The notes below the pieces were generated by a model. The model was not told the DNA's origin. It made no database searches and saw only the letters and a list, made by a program, of their open reading frames with translations. Below are positions 11,640 through 22,574 of a stretch of 64,000 bases of DNA, piece by piece. How positions within the stretch are numbered: the stretch's first letter is position 1; each line of letters opens with the position of its first letter. This DNA is from Gnetum montanum. Taxonomy: Eukaryota > Streptophyta > Gnetopsida > Gnetales > Gnetaceae. Position numbers and translations under genes: made by a program. The DNA is taken from positions 71,711 through 135,710 of the forward strand of contig MNCI01020752.1 of the NCBI GenBank assembly GCA_015680685.1, written 5' to 3'.

Positions 11640-12600
11640 ATAATTTCAACTAAAAAGTAAATATATAGTCTTGTACATACCATAACATATATTAAACATC
11701 CTACTACATTTGCATAAGACATACAAGACATATATTAATTTTCTTTTTTTGAACAAGGACATAAATCTAAAGAAAGTTTAAAGTGAGTAGTGAAATGGAT
11801 ACTATAGGTTTAACATCCCTTATATTAAAATGCATGAGGATTTTGTGAATATACTTTTGAAGACTATAGCTTATCATTTCTTATGTCTCTATGTATCTTT
11901 GTATACAAAAATTGATTTGCTTCTTGTAGATCTTTCTTATCAAATGTCCTAGATAATTGAGTCTTTAATTATTTGATTTCCTACATACTTTAGCTTGCAA
12001 TAAGCATCTCATTAACATATAACACCAAAACTACAAATATGCCATTGGCACTAAATTTAAAATACACATAATGGTCATATTTACTTTTTGAAAATTATGG
12101 CTTAACATAACATAATCAAACCTCTTGTACCATTACCTAGATGATTGCTTTAGGCCATATAATGACTTTTAAATTTTGCAAACCAACTTCACTACCTATC
12201 TATACAAAACCTTCTAGTTTTTTCATATATATTTCCTCATCTAAGTAACCATGCAAAAATTTTGTTTTTACATCTAAGTGTTCTAATTCTATATTAAATA
12301 AAATAGCTAAAGCTAACACAATCTAAACAAAACCTAATTTTACAACTCATAAAAGGAATTTTGTGAAATCTATACATTTCTTTTATAACATTTTGCTACT
12401 AGTCTTGCTTTGTACTTGACAATTTTACCATAAGCTATTTTCTTTAATTTGTAGACCCATTTATAGTTGATAGCTTTTCTACCTTTTGGAATCTCTACAA
12501 AAACCCATGTTTCATTTTTTTCCAAAGAAGTCATCTCCTCTTGTATTTCTTCTTTCTATTTAGAAATAGAACCATCTTCTACAACTTCTTGAATTGTGCC
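11640..12600 (-). pseudogene. Copia reverse transcriptase relic (element B)
   Basis: The start of the RT domain is clear on the minus strand: an 'EIQEEMTSLEKNETWVFVE' type segment near 12560, then 'NYKWVYKLKK' and 'KYKARLVAK' (about 12460-12390), and 'ELEHLDVKTKFLHGYLDEE' (12290-12220). The catalytic YVDD box reads YVNE at 12005-12019, so the active-site aspartates are lost. Stops and shifts are scattered throughout. Confidence 0.8.
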
Positions 12601-12839
12601 TAGCTCTATTCTATCTAAAAATAATGCAAGTATAACGTAATTATCAAATTTCTTAAGAGAAATACTTGTGTAGATCTTCTTAAGGTTGTGCAACTACATT
12701 TCTTTGTCTCTTTATTTGACAAAGCTTCTTCAAGTAACTGAAGCTTTTTCTATTTTCTATTTGAAGATGATTGAGTCTCAAAATTAACTGATCACTAGGT
12801 ACATTTATCTGTTCCTATTTAACATTTACTTTTTGTTCA

Positions 12840-12960
12840 ATACTCTTAGAGGATTGATGAAAACTACATCTCTATTGTAGATGATTTTATGGTTAACAGG
12901 ATCTCATAAACTATACCCATTAACATCACCAAATAAAGATATATTTTCTAGATTTGGAAT
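12840..12960 (-). pseudogene. Integrase C-terminal remnant (element B)
   Basis: A minus-strand stretch reads close to 'KYIFFGDVNGYSL' followed by 'NRDVVF', the conserved end of copia integrase before RT. The zinc-binding and DDE parts are not seen between here and the protease at 13208, so the integrase core looks deleted. Confidence 0.6.
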
Positions 12961-13207
12961 CTAATTTTAAACATTGATATTTTGGAACTAGAGCATATGT
13001 AGTACAACTAAAAATTATAAGAAAAGAATAATTAGAAAAATGACCTATCATAAACTCTAATACTATAATGACATATTATAAGATGTATCTAAATGTAATA
13101 CTTCCTTCCTACATAATTTTACAAAAATAATCATCACCAAGATAAATAACTCCATCATCATATAATTCATAATTGATAGACCAATCTCTATGTGGACAGA
13201 TGTGGTT

Positions 13208-13222
13208 AGAAGCACCAGAATC
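13208..13222 (-). pseudogene. Copia protease active-site motif DSGAS (element B)
   Basis: Minus-strand codons encode DSGAS followed by NHICPH, the copia aspartic-protease signature. The surrounding frame is interrupted. Confidence 0.7.
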
Positions 13223-13299
13223 TAATATCATGATATTGAATACTAGTATAAGTAGCTAGAACTTCATCAACAGTCATACCTGAATCCTAAATTACTAAA

Positions 13300-14054
13300 T
13301 TTACTTTTTTAAAATTTTCATCAAATCCATTGTTTTATTCTTTTTTTATTCCAATAATCTTTTTAAGGTGTCTAGTTTTACCACAATACCAACATCTTGC
13401 TTTACCTTTATTACTTCTTGATTTTGATCTTTATTTGAATGATTTAGTTCTTTCCATTGTTCTTCCACTTGCCACCAAAGTATTAGGAGCTTGCTTAGAA
13501 ATTGAAGTAGATGCTCTTTGAATTTCTTCTACAACAAAGCTACAATAACTCCCTCCAAGGATATATAATCCCTTCTATACAATAATGTTGTGATAAGAAC
13601 ATTATATGATGGTAGTAATGATATAAGCAAGCAAATTTCCTTATCCTCATTGTCTATTTTAACATCTAGATCTAACAACTTTTTCACATAAGAATTGAAA
13701 GTATTTAAATGTTCATGAATACTTGCACCTTTTTTTTATTTGTAATGATCAGTATTCTTGTTTAAGTTGTCAACAATTTGAATAGCACTTTTTCATATAC
13801 AAAGATTCTAGTTTTATCCATAAGTCTATTGTAGAAGTTACCCCGCTAGCATTGTTCCTTACTTTATATACCAAGCACAATTGTGTTGTAGTCAGTCTTT
13901 AAATAAATTTCCTACCATGTTTTATCATCCACAAGCATTTTTGAAACCCTTTATGCACTAACAGATCCTACATCTTCATTTTTCCCAATCCAAAATTTCC
14001 TCTATCATTGAATTTTTTAATGTCAAAATTTACAGTTTGTAATAAGCTAGCCAT
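13300..14054 (-). pseudogene. Copia gag relic (element B)
   Basis: Starts at ATG 14054 (MASLLQTVNFDIKKFN...), as copia Gag proteins usually do. A UBN2-like region follows, including 'ICLLISLLPSYNVLITTLL' near 13630-13580, then a knuckle 'CWYCGKTRHLKK' at about 13400-13360 whose last cysteine is lost. Several shifts and stops break it. Confidence 0.7.
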
Positions 14055-14075
14055 TTGTGGTAATTCTTAACCTTT

Positions 14076-14087
14076 GCCCTAATACCA
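14076..14087 (-). other. Primer binding site (tRNA-iMet) of element B
   Basis: The minus strand reads TGGTATTAGGGC, against the copia standard TGGTATCAGAGC. Both differences are transitions. It lies three bases inside the 5' LTR. Confidence 0.75.
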
Positions 14088-14090
14088 ATT

Positions 14091-14293
14091 TGTGGAAAAC
14101 CATAGAAATAGAGGGTCTACTAAAGAACAAAAAATAAATAAAATAATAGAACATACAAAATATATGTGGTAAAACTCTTCAATGTGAAGGGAAACATCAT
14201 TGGGTCCACCAAAAAGAAAAAAAACTAGAAACAAAAAAGAAAAACATCGAAGAGAATGGAGAAAACATAAGATAACTTGTTGTAAACTCAACA
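14091..14293 (-). repeat. 5' LTR of element B
   Basis: 203 bp; minus strand TGTTGAG to TCCACA. It is a shortened copy of 9684-10080 with an internal deletion near 14210. Target duplication CATTA follows at 14294-14298. Confidence 0.8.
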
Positions 14294-14862
14294 CATTAAA
14301 CACATGGCAACTAGAATGCTATATTTTCTACTATCTAACTAACTTTGAATGGCATCTATATTTTTACCATAATAACTATTCCAATGCAATAAATAATTTA
14401 TTTGTTTATTATTTTCTGGCTATAAATTTTTATCCTCAAAATCATGCTCTAATAAATAATTACAATGAGTTCTTATTTTAGGTACTTCATCTTCACTATT
14501 ATTAGTGTAATATAATTTCTTCTATGGCTATTTGGCTTCTTTAACTATAGTTTTTCAAATAACTATTTTCTACTCTAACATAAAAGCATGAATTTATACA
14601 TCTTTAATTTTAACACTACTATCTTCACCTTTTTCAAAAATATTAACTATGATCTATATAGGTGGCAAAACAACTAAATAAACAATTGCAATTTTGCAAA
14701 TTGAGATATTGGATAAGGTGAAATTCTATGATTAAATATTTTTCTTTCTTAAAACTCTTATCATCTACATATTTCTATATACAAGGAAATCTTGCACATA
14801 CCCATATGCATTAATGAATTTTTTCGCTATGTCAAATGCTTGCTATCAATTGGAAATTACAC

Positions 14863-15066
14863 TTACAACTTCAGTTTATGGATCATGTAAATAAAGTTTA
14901 TCAGTTGGAAAATGCTTCTAGCTCCAATCACTTCATAAACTAATCCTAAAATTATATTGACACCTTGAATTTTAATACATAACATTAGTGCATTTGTGAT
15001 ATGTTCATCTTCTAGGGATAATTGAAAATTGGGTTGAACATAGCATAAAGCATCTTGATTCAACAC
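14863..15066 (-). pseudogene. Unassigned ORF relic, weakly resembling a 30K-type movement protein
   Basis: A 67-codon open block (LNQDALCYVQPNFQLSLEDE...) continues in broken frames to 15240 upstream and 14650 downstream. The pattern V-x-P-x-F-x-LSL-x-D followed by AL-x-L-x-I resembles the C-terminal sheet of plant pararetrovirus movement proteins, which are common as old endogenous copies in plant genomes. No RT or coat-protein motif is found next to it, so the link is weak. A retroelement Gag or chance is equally possible. It is broken by stops and cannot be functional. Confidence 0.2.
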
Positions 15067-15399
15067 TCTTGAGAACTAATAGATCTTGGCATCTTTCCAT
15101 GATGTATTTCTACAATTTAATAAAGTAATTACATAGTCTCCTTCTCAATCATACTTAAACATTGGACTTATAATAATATCTATCTATCCTAGAAGCACAT
15201 AATAAAACCCTAGCCTTTTCATTTTGTAACATCTTTATTTGTAAAGAAAGGGCAAAAATAATGGTATGATATCAACATCTTTAATATCTAACATTATCTT
15301 ACATTTCCTAATAGACTATGTAAATTGCATTGTAAATATAATAATAATTTTATTTGCTCTTGGAATTCAATATTACAGTTAGCATAAACAAAACATTTC

Positions 15400-15680
15400 T
15401 TAATATTTCATCATGAAATGGAGTTACTATCTTCTCATTTTCTTCTTTATTTCCATCTATACTAACTTTTTTCTTTTCACTTCTTTGAAACATTAAAGAT
15501 CTATAAGTGTTCCAGTCAATTTAATTATCATATTCATCAAATACTAGACAGTCATCATATAAATTTAGTAGTTCATCATATTCATTAGAGATAGCATCAT
15601 TAAATTTTTTCTCATCAATAGGATGAATTCTTATAAAGAACTCAAGCTTTAGGTTCAAAACATTTCTATGCATAGAACTA
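15400..15680 (-). pseudogene. Unassigned acidic ORF relic
   Basis: The minus strand stays open for about 50 codons ('EFFIRIHPIDEKKFNDAI...') and, after one stop, continues with a Lys/Glu-rich segment. Such a low stop density is unusual in this AT-rich DNA. Asp/Glu/Tyr are abundant and no domain is recognised. It is collinear with and upstream of the block at 14863-15066, so both may come from one element. Confidence 0.3.
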
Positions 15681-15699
15681 CTAGGAATAGCAACTACAA

Positions 15700-16328
15700 C
15701 TTACTTATTTATCCAGTGGGGATTAAATGCTATTGCAAGTGTAAAGCCAAATTAAAAGCATGTGTCTTTTCAATGGTGGAAGAGATAATGAGGATATCAT
15801 CTAGCCCATATGTAATCCTCAATGGAGTGTATGTGTGTTGTTTATGTATATTTTTCTTTGTGTGTATGAATTATCTCATCTTGATAATTCCAAATTATTT
15901 TGAAAGTAATAAGAGCCTATTAGATGAGGTTGTTAGTAATCCTTCCAAAAAAAACTTCTACTTTCTAGGAAAGGCAACCCTAGAAATAGACATCTTGTTT
16001 TAAAGTAATATGCTTACTTGGTAAAGAATAGTTTTGAGATAGGCATCTATCTTACTTGTAAGAAATATTTTCTATAGTGAAAGATGTCTACTTTCTTACC
16101 AAGACATCTATTGTCTAAAGTTTTACTCTTAGAAATACATCTCCTAGATCTACATGACATCTACTTTGACTAGAAGACATGTACTTTCAATGGAGGATGT
16201 ATACTTTGTAGGCCAACAACACTTGAGGATGATGTCTTCTTTCACCTCCAAGCATCTTGTTTGATAATGGGATGTTTAATGAAGTATTCCAATGAACAAA
16301 TTTTGTAATTTTTATGCCAAAAAAAGTG
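15700..16328. other. Unassigned stretch and left half of an LTR-like target
   Basis: No coding signal. From about 16030 it is rich in the motif GACATCTACTTT and its complement, the same motif that fills U3 of element C. Together with 22242-22560, which has a TATA box (22253-22261), it looks like an LTR split by element C. Confidence 0.35.
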
Positions 16329-16333
16329 GAAAG

Positions 16334-17606
16334 TGTGGATCTTAGACCTTAAAGGTTAGGGCGCAAAGTTGGGGGGTGGAGGTGTTGCGGGCGAGGGACG
16401 ATGGGTGAATAAGTTTCCAAAATAAAAATTTCTTCAACACAAAGCATACACCAATGTTTACATGGTTCCCCAACCATGGTACTCCACACTTAGAGGGTAG
16501 ATTTCTTGTACTCCTTTGTACTTATTTCTCTGAAAAGTGGTTTGAAGGGTACTACACCTTGTACAAGATCTAAGATGCACTTGAAAATGATTTGACATCA
16601 TGAATCCACTCAACCCCACAAGGTTCCAACAAGCTTAGAAAGTGGTTTCTAGGATCCCATAACCTTTACAACTTGAGCTCTGCTCTAGAGTGTTGTGATG
16701 TTACACCAACACTCAATCCTACAAGATCCCAACAAGATCAAGGACAATGCCTTCTCACAATAATCACATCAACCTTTGAAGGCAACAAAATAGAAATAAA
16801 AAATTACAAGGAAAGGATGTAATTAATATACTGGTCCTTGTACTTTAAGGTATAGCACTATAATAGTACAAAAGATAGTAGAATGAAGCACACAATATAA
16901 TATAATAATATGCACAATGATTTCTTGATGTTAATACTTAATTGCACATAAAAATTGCACATTCCTCAAGAGAATGAAATCTTTTTATAGCCTAGATGTT
17001 TCCAAAATCACTTTGGAATTTACGCAATGACTATCTAATGGCCAAGGGAGATGTCTTCTTCAAGATTGGGATGTCTCACTGATCAAACTTGCATTTAGGA
17101 TAGATGTCTTACTCATAATGGAGACATCTACTAGGAGATGCCTTCATGTAGACATCTACTCTCGATAGTAGATGCCTAATGTTTTTGCTAGATCTCTTAT
17201 CTACTTCAACTATACTTTAGCCAAGATGTCTTCTACTTCTTGTAGACACCTTCTCAATTTTTGGGCTTAGCTTCTTGAGGCTTTCTTTTATTGATTTGGC
17301 TTATTCATGATCTTCAAAACTTCTTCATTTTTTCGTATTCTTCATCTTTGTCCTTTCTCCCACTTAAGTCTTTGTAGACTTCACTTTGACATCTCATTGT
17401 AGCTTTCATCCCATGAGTCTTCATTCTTTTTTGATAGGATCTTGTGATCTCCATGATCTTGACCACAATCACACAAGCATCCTTGTTTTCTATTTTTATT
17501 CATCTCTTCTTATGGTCTCCATGTTCTTATCCTATAAACACAACAATGACACAAACATCCTTGTTCTGCATTTTTGTTAAGGTTTTGACATATTAAAAGG
17601 TCAACA
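16334..17606 (-). repeat. 3' LTR of element C
   Basis: 1273 bp. It contains a G-rich patch at 16365-16405 absent from the 5' copy. Around 17050-17240 it has many direct and inverted copies of (A)GATGTCT(A/T)C. The TG end (minus strand) is at 17606. Confidence 0.8.
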
Positions 17607-19200
17607 ATCTTCCCCTTTTTGGTGATGTTCAAAACTTAAGAAAATGGTTTTGTAGACATTCAAATATCCATTACTATTATTTTCCTCTTTTTAAATAGTA
17701 TAAAAAATGAGCATACAAGAAAATAGCAAGTAACAAAGTAGCAAATAAATATCTAACACATCTGGAATTCTTAGATTAGGTTTCAAGTCAAGAGATAAGG
17801 CAATTTCTAATATTCATCCATGCTCAAAAACTCATATGATATTTTTCTTTGTAAAAAGGGTTTCATAGGGTTAACAAATCAAATTTAGTTCCATTAAGAG
17901 CTGCCCTTTATTTATAAAGCACAATCAAGCCTTTCAAGAGAATTTAAAATAAGTTTTGGAATTCCAAAGGTTGAGCATTTAGGATCATGTAACCTATTCT
18001 TTTGAACAAAAAAACAAAATCAGTAACAAATGAACCAATATCTCATGATTCTATAATCATCCAGTATTCTATGCCTTTTGAAGTAGCAACAAAATGATAA
18101 GGCATAACTATTTCATAGCAGGTAAAGCATGCATATTGAACTTTTAAGACAAAACAATACATCTTATTTAAAGAAAGATCTAACACAACCAATTATCTTT
18201 AATGAAAAATCAAAAAATAATATATAAAAATTAGGTTGAAAACCAAAATATCAAATATATGTATATATATATACCTCATTTCATATCAAAAGAGATCAAG
18301 AACACCTATTTTAGTTCTTCTCAAATCATATTTGCAATACTGGCCTTAGGTACTTAAAAGGATATATTCTCAACAAACAAAAGATTAGAAAATATACCAT
18401 ATAAATAGAACATAAAAAGTTTAGGAGCTTTCACCAATAAATTTTATCTTTAATAAATATTCTCTTTTACAACATTACCAAATGAATATGCTCTTCCTTG
18501 ATCATTTCTAGTTGAGAAGTAATAGAGTGGAAAGCCTTGTTGCTTAAGTATCTTTTGGTGGATGTCTCAAAAGACTCCCCCTATGTTGGTGGCCTCTTGG
18601 ATGATAAATGATAACTATGAACATACTCCCCTGATATATGTGTATATTTTTGTGCTCCCTTTGAGTTCTTTTGAATAAACTTGTTATTTTTGAAGGTAAT
18701 TATCGAGGCTCTTTTATCATCATAGTACTATTCCTACCAAGCAATGATACAATAAAGTATGGAGAATAGAGTCTCCCATTAGTAGTATCAATAGTACTTT
18801 CAAACATGTATCTTCAAAAGATTCAAGATTCATGCTTTTCACCAAGAGTACTAATTCAAAAGAAAAGAGCCTTGATATCTTAGGAAAGCATAATAAACAA
18901 TGAATACTTCATTACAAGGTTTTCAAACCATGAATTACATGCAAGGGTTAAAGTCTAAAAACCAAGACAGGAAACCAAAAGACGATTTACAATAAACTCA
19001 TTAAAAGTTCCACACCACAAACTTTCATAACACCAATTTCATCATGCTTAAATATACATAAGCAATACCATAAACAATTATTTCAATAGTACAAAAAAAA
19101 ATCTTCTCTGAACTAGAGATAACATCCATAAATAGTGTAAGCACAAATAAAAAATAATTTGGACTTTCTAAATTAAATACTGATACAAATCTAGCAAGCA
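17607..19200 (-). other. Element C interior without coding signal
   Basis: About 1.6 kb of AT-rich DNA between the end of gag and the 3' LTR. I see no pol motif on either strand. It holds a short TA run near 18255-18272. The polypurine tract (minus AAAAAGGGGAAGAT) closes it at 17607-17620. Confidence 0.5.
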
Positions 19201-19239
19201 AAGTGATGAAAACTTACCTTAACTTACCTTGCTTGCAAA

Positions 19240-20934
19240 TGAGAAGAAGAAGACTAATGAAGTTTGAGATGAGGTCCCCTATCATGAAGTACCTCCCTAT
19301 CATTTTGTTTCTTTTCATTAAATATTTTTATGATGACTCTACTTGTTCATGTTCTTTATGAATGAATCCTTGATCACTTATTGCATCATCCATCGTTTTG
19401 AGGAAATTTTCAATTCTTCACTTTTTTTTCATTTTTAGCTACTTCTATCTACAAAATATCCTTATCAAAACCTTTTTGACAAGACAAAGCATCAATCTTA
19501 TTTTGATCATCATGAGAATAACCAAAGGTTTGTTTACTACCATAATTTTTAGAAACAATTAAAGTATTCTCCTCATGAATGACATTATCAAACCTGACTA
19601 TGCTTGAGCTTGAGCTTGTATCCTCCTGTAAGACTTTCTCTATATCTTTTGGCTATTTTTCAAGAGTCTCTTCTTCTTGAAAATTTCTACAATTCTTATT
19701 TAAAGGAGTTAGTTGTTGAATCTTAGCCTTTATGTCTAATATTTCTCCTTTCAAATTAGTGTGAATAGCATCAAGCATAGTATTTAAGAATTTCTTTGCC
19801 TTTCTAAGTAAATAATATAGAACAAGAATTTCTTCTCTTAGTTCACTGTACTTTTCATCATACTTACCACCTTGTTCAACAATGTGTAGTGGGTTTTTAT
19901 CTATCAGCGCCATGCGTATGAGATGAGAATATTTGGTAGAGTTATCTACTTCTTCTTCACTTTGCTCATCATCATCCTAACTTTTATAGAAGTTGGTCTT
20001 TTTTCAACTCCTCATCATCTTTGTTCTTTCATTACCATCTACTATTATTATCAGGACATTTGGAGGTTAGATGACCTCTTTCACCACATATCCAACATTC
20101 TATTGAGGTAAAATCAAAATTGGAAAATGTTTTATCTCTTTCCTTATCTCTTTCTTGATTAAAGTAGTTTTCCCTTCTAGCCATGAGTCTTTGCAACCCT
20201 TTAGAGAGAAGAGGTACGTCCTCTTCACTACTCACATCTGGCTCATTAGGTTCCTTTTTCTTGGTGGTTGATTTAAGGGAAATGGGATACTTCTCTTTAA
20301 TAGATCCTTCACTTTTGAGATTCATTTCATAAACAAGGAGAGCACTTTGAAGTTCTTTAAATTTCATAGTTGAAAAATCACTAACTTCTTCCATTGTAGT
20401 CAATTTTGGCCTAAATTCCAGTTGTAGCATCCTAATCATTTTTATGATAACATTGCTTTTTGGAAAGTCTTTACCTGTACCTCTAATTGCCACAAAAAGA
20501 TCATTTGCTCTAGAAAAATAGTCTTTTATTTCCTATTCTTCTCTCATCTTGAGCTTATCATACTAACTTTGCAACATTAACAATTTGGATTGCTTAACTA
20601 TAGATGTTCCTTTATAAGTAGCCTCTGATGTTTGCCAAATTTCTTTGGCCATTTTACATCCCACTATTCTATTAGACTCTGATTTATTCAAAGTAGAATA
20701 TAAAGAATATTTTTCTTTAGCGTCAAACATGAACTTATCTTTTTTTTCTTGACTCCATTTGCTTCAGGGCTTGATGGCTTCTATTGTGTCATCGATGGAA
20801 AATGTGTAGCCTTCAAGAATTGATTCACAGACTTCAAACTTCATAGATTTAAAGAAGCGTTACATCCTTACTTTCTAATAGGTGAAGTCAAATCCATTAA
20901 ACATGGGTGGCTTTATGAACAAGGTCCCCTCCAT
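19240..20934 (-). pseudogene. gag of element C
   Basis: Long copia-type Gag starting at ATG 20934 (MEGTLFIKPPMFNG...). An N-terminal DUF4219-like start is followed by a UBN2 region. An intact 153-codon block at 20032-20493 ends with the CCHC knuckle CWICGERGHLTSKC (about 20100-20050). An acidic linker follows, then an open 86-codon block at 19653-19913 with coiled-coil character, and a serine/aspartate-rich tail to about 19240. Several stops or shifts lie upstream of 20493 and around 19914-20031. The large C-terminal coiled coil is longer than in most copia Gags. It would form particles for the element's RNA. Confidence 0.75.
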
Positions 20935-20988
20935 TGTTCACTCTTGAAGATGATGTAGAATCAGTTGATAAAGCACCCAGAGTACTAG

Positions 20989-21000
20989 GCTTTGATACCA
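20989..21000 (-). other. Primer binding site (tRNA-iMet) of element C
   Basis: The minus strand reads TGGTATCAAAGC, one transition from the standard iMet site, two bases after the LTR end. Confidence 0.8.
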
Positions 21001-21002
21001 CT

Positions 21003-22236
21003 TATGGATTGTAGAACTTTGAAAGGGGTGGGGGAGATGAATAAATTTCATAAGTCAAAATTTATTCAACACAAAGCACACACTAATTTTTATGTGGTTT
21101 CCCTACTTGGGTACTCCACACTTGGAGGGTAGATTGCTTGCACACCTTGAAACTTATTTCTTTCAAAAGTGGTTTGAAGGGTATCACATACTGTATAAGC
21201 TCTAAACTTTACTTTGGAGTGATTCAACACCATGAATCCCCTCAACCCTACAAGGTCCCAACAATCTTAGAAACTAGTTTCTAGGATCCCACAACCATTA
21301 CAACTTAATCTTTGCTCTGGAGTATTGTGGAACTACATGAACACTCGATCCCACAGGATTTCAACAAGCTCCAAGATGATACCTTCTTGCAAGAAGTGCA
21401 TCAACCCCATACAAAAACAAAAGAGTAATAAAAAATTACAATGAAAGGATGCAACTAATTTTCTAGTCCTTGTACTTTGAGGTACAACACTACAATAGTA
21501 CAAAAGATAGTACAATGAAGCACAGAACACAATAGAATAATATGCACAATGATTGCTTGATGTTAACACTTTCTTGCATACAAAACTTGCACATTCTCCA
21601 AGAGAATGAAGTCTTCTTATAGCCTAGATTTTATGAAATCACCTTAAATTCATGAAATAACTATCTAATGACTAGGAGAGAAGTCTTCTTCATGATTGGG
21701 ATGTCTCACTAATTAGACCTTCATTCAGGATAGACATATTACTCATAATGGAGATGTCTACTAGGAGATGTCTGCTTGTAGATGTCTTCTTTGGATAGTA
21801 GACATCTACTATTTTTGCTAGACATCTTCTCTACTTCAACTATACTTTAGATAAGACATCTTCTACTTCATGTAGAAGTCTTCTTAGTCTTTGGGCTTAG
21901 CTTCCCAAGGCTTCCTTTCATTAATTTGGCTCATCCATAATCTTGGGAGCTTCTTCATGTTTCTATAGTCTTCATCTTTATCCTTGCTTTCACTTAAGGC
22001 CTTGTAGGATTCACTTTGAAATCTCATTATAGGTATCATCCCTTGAGTCTTCATTCTTATTTGACAAGTTCTTGTGATCTCCATATTCTTGTTCACAACT
22101 ACACAAGGATCCTTTTTTTCCATTTAACTTCATCTCTTCTTGTGGTCTCCATGTTCTTGTCCTATAAACAAAACAACCACATAAACATCCTTGTTCTTCA
22201 TTTTTATTAAGGTTTTGATATACCAAAAATTCAATA
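21003..22236 (-). repeat. 5' LTR of element C
   Basis: 1234 bp, pairing with 16334-17606. It shares the GATGTCT motif cluster (about 21670-21870) and the tract around 'ACTCCACACTTGGAGGGTAG'. Its outer end is TATTGAA instead of TGTTGA. Confidence 0.8.
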
Positions 22237-22241
22237 GAAAG

Positions 22242-22560
22242 GTCATGAAAAATGTATAAATAGGAAGCAAATGTCTTCATTTGAATAGGAGTAAATAGAG
22301 TACATGCATGTTTGAACAAAGAGTAAGAGTAAGAAGAGAGACTTGTGAGTCATCCTTGAGTATTATGAGTGGACTACTTATTTCAATGGGGAGTGATGGT
22401 TTGATTGAATTACTTGTATATCCTTAGGAGTGGTGTGCTTTCTTTATTCTTTTAATCATTTTTTTCTTGAGATAAAACAAAGTTTTGTCTTTTCTTTTCT
22501 TATTTAATTTGGATTTGTTTCACTTGAGAGAGCTTACGTTGTGGAATCCAAGGAAGATCT
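22242..22560 (+). promoter_or_regulatory. LTR-like fragment with TATA box (right half of the target of C)
   Basis: A TATA box (TATAAATAG at 22253-22261) precedes the repeated AAATGTCTTCATTTG (a palindromic ATG-TCTTCAT core), like an LTR U3-R border. It joins seamlessly to 16328 once element C and one GAAAG copy are removed. No partner LTR is identified. Confidence 0.35.
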
Positions 22561-22574
22561 TCATCAGTTTATAA

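Larger units (their letters stand above)
9684..14293 (-). mobile_element. Ty1/copia retrotransposon B
   Basis: Decayed copia element with a perfect 5-bp target duplication CATTA (9679-9683 and 14294-14298). In minus-strand order: 5' LTR 14091-14293, iMet primer site 14076-14087, gag, protease, a short integrase C-terminal remnant, RT, RNase H, polypurine tract (plus-strand 10081-10092) and 3' LTR 9684-10080. The integrase core is largely missing between protease and the integrase end. A gypsy-type solo LTR (10697-11608) splits the RT/RNase H region. The host DNA on both sides (9438-9678 and 14299 on) shows no recognised gene. Confidence 0.9.
16334..22236 (-). mobile_element. Gag-only Ty1/copia element C (non-autonomous)
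   Basis: Complete element with target duplication GAAAG (16329-16333 and 22237-22241), iMet primer site at 20989-21000 (minus TGGTATCAAAGC), polypurine tract at plus 17607-17620 and two long LTRs. The 3.4-kb interior carries gag only. No protease, integrase, RT or RNase H motif is seen in 17607-19200. Such gag-only, LTR-bounded elements are known in plants (TR-GAG type) and need enzymes from relatives. The outer TG of the 5' LTR is now TA, and the inner end ATCCACA is ATCCATA. Confidence 0.85.
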
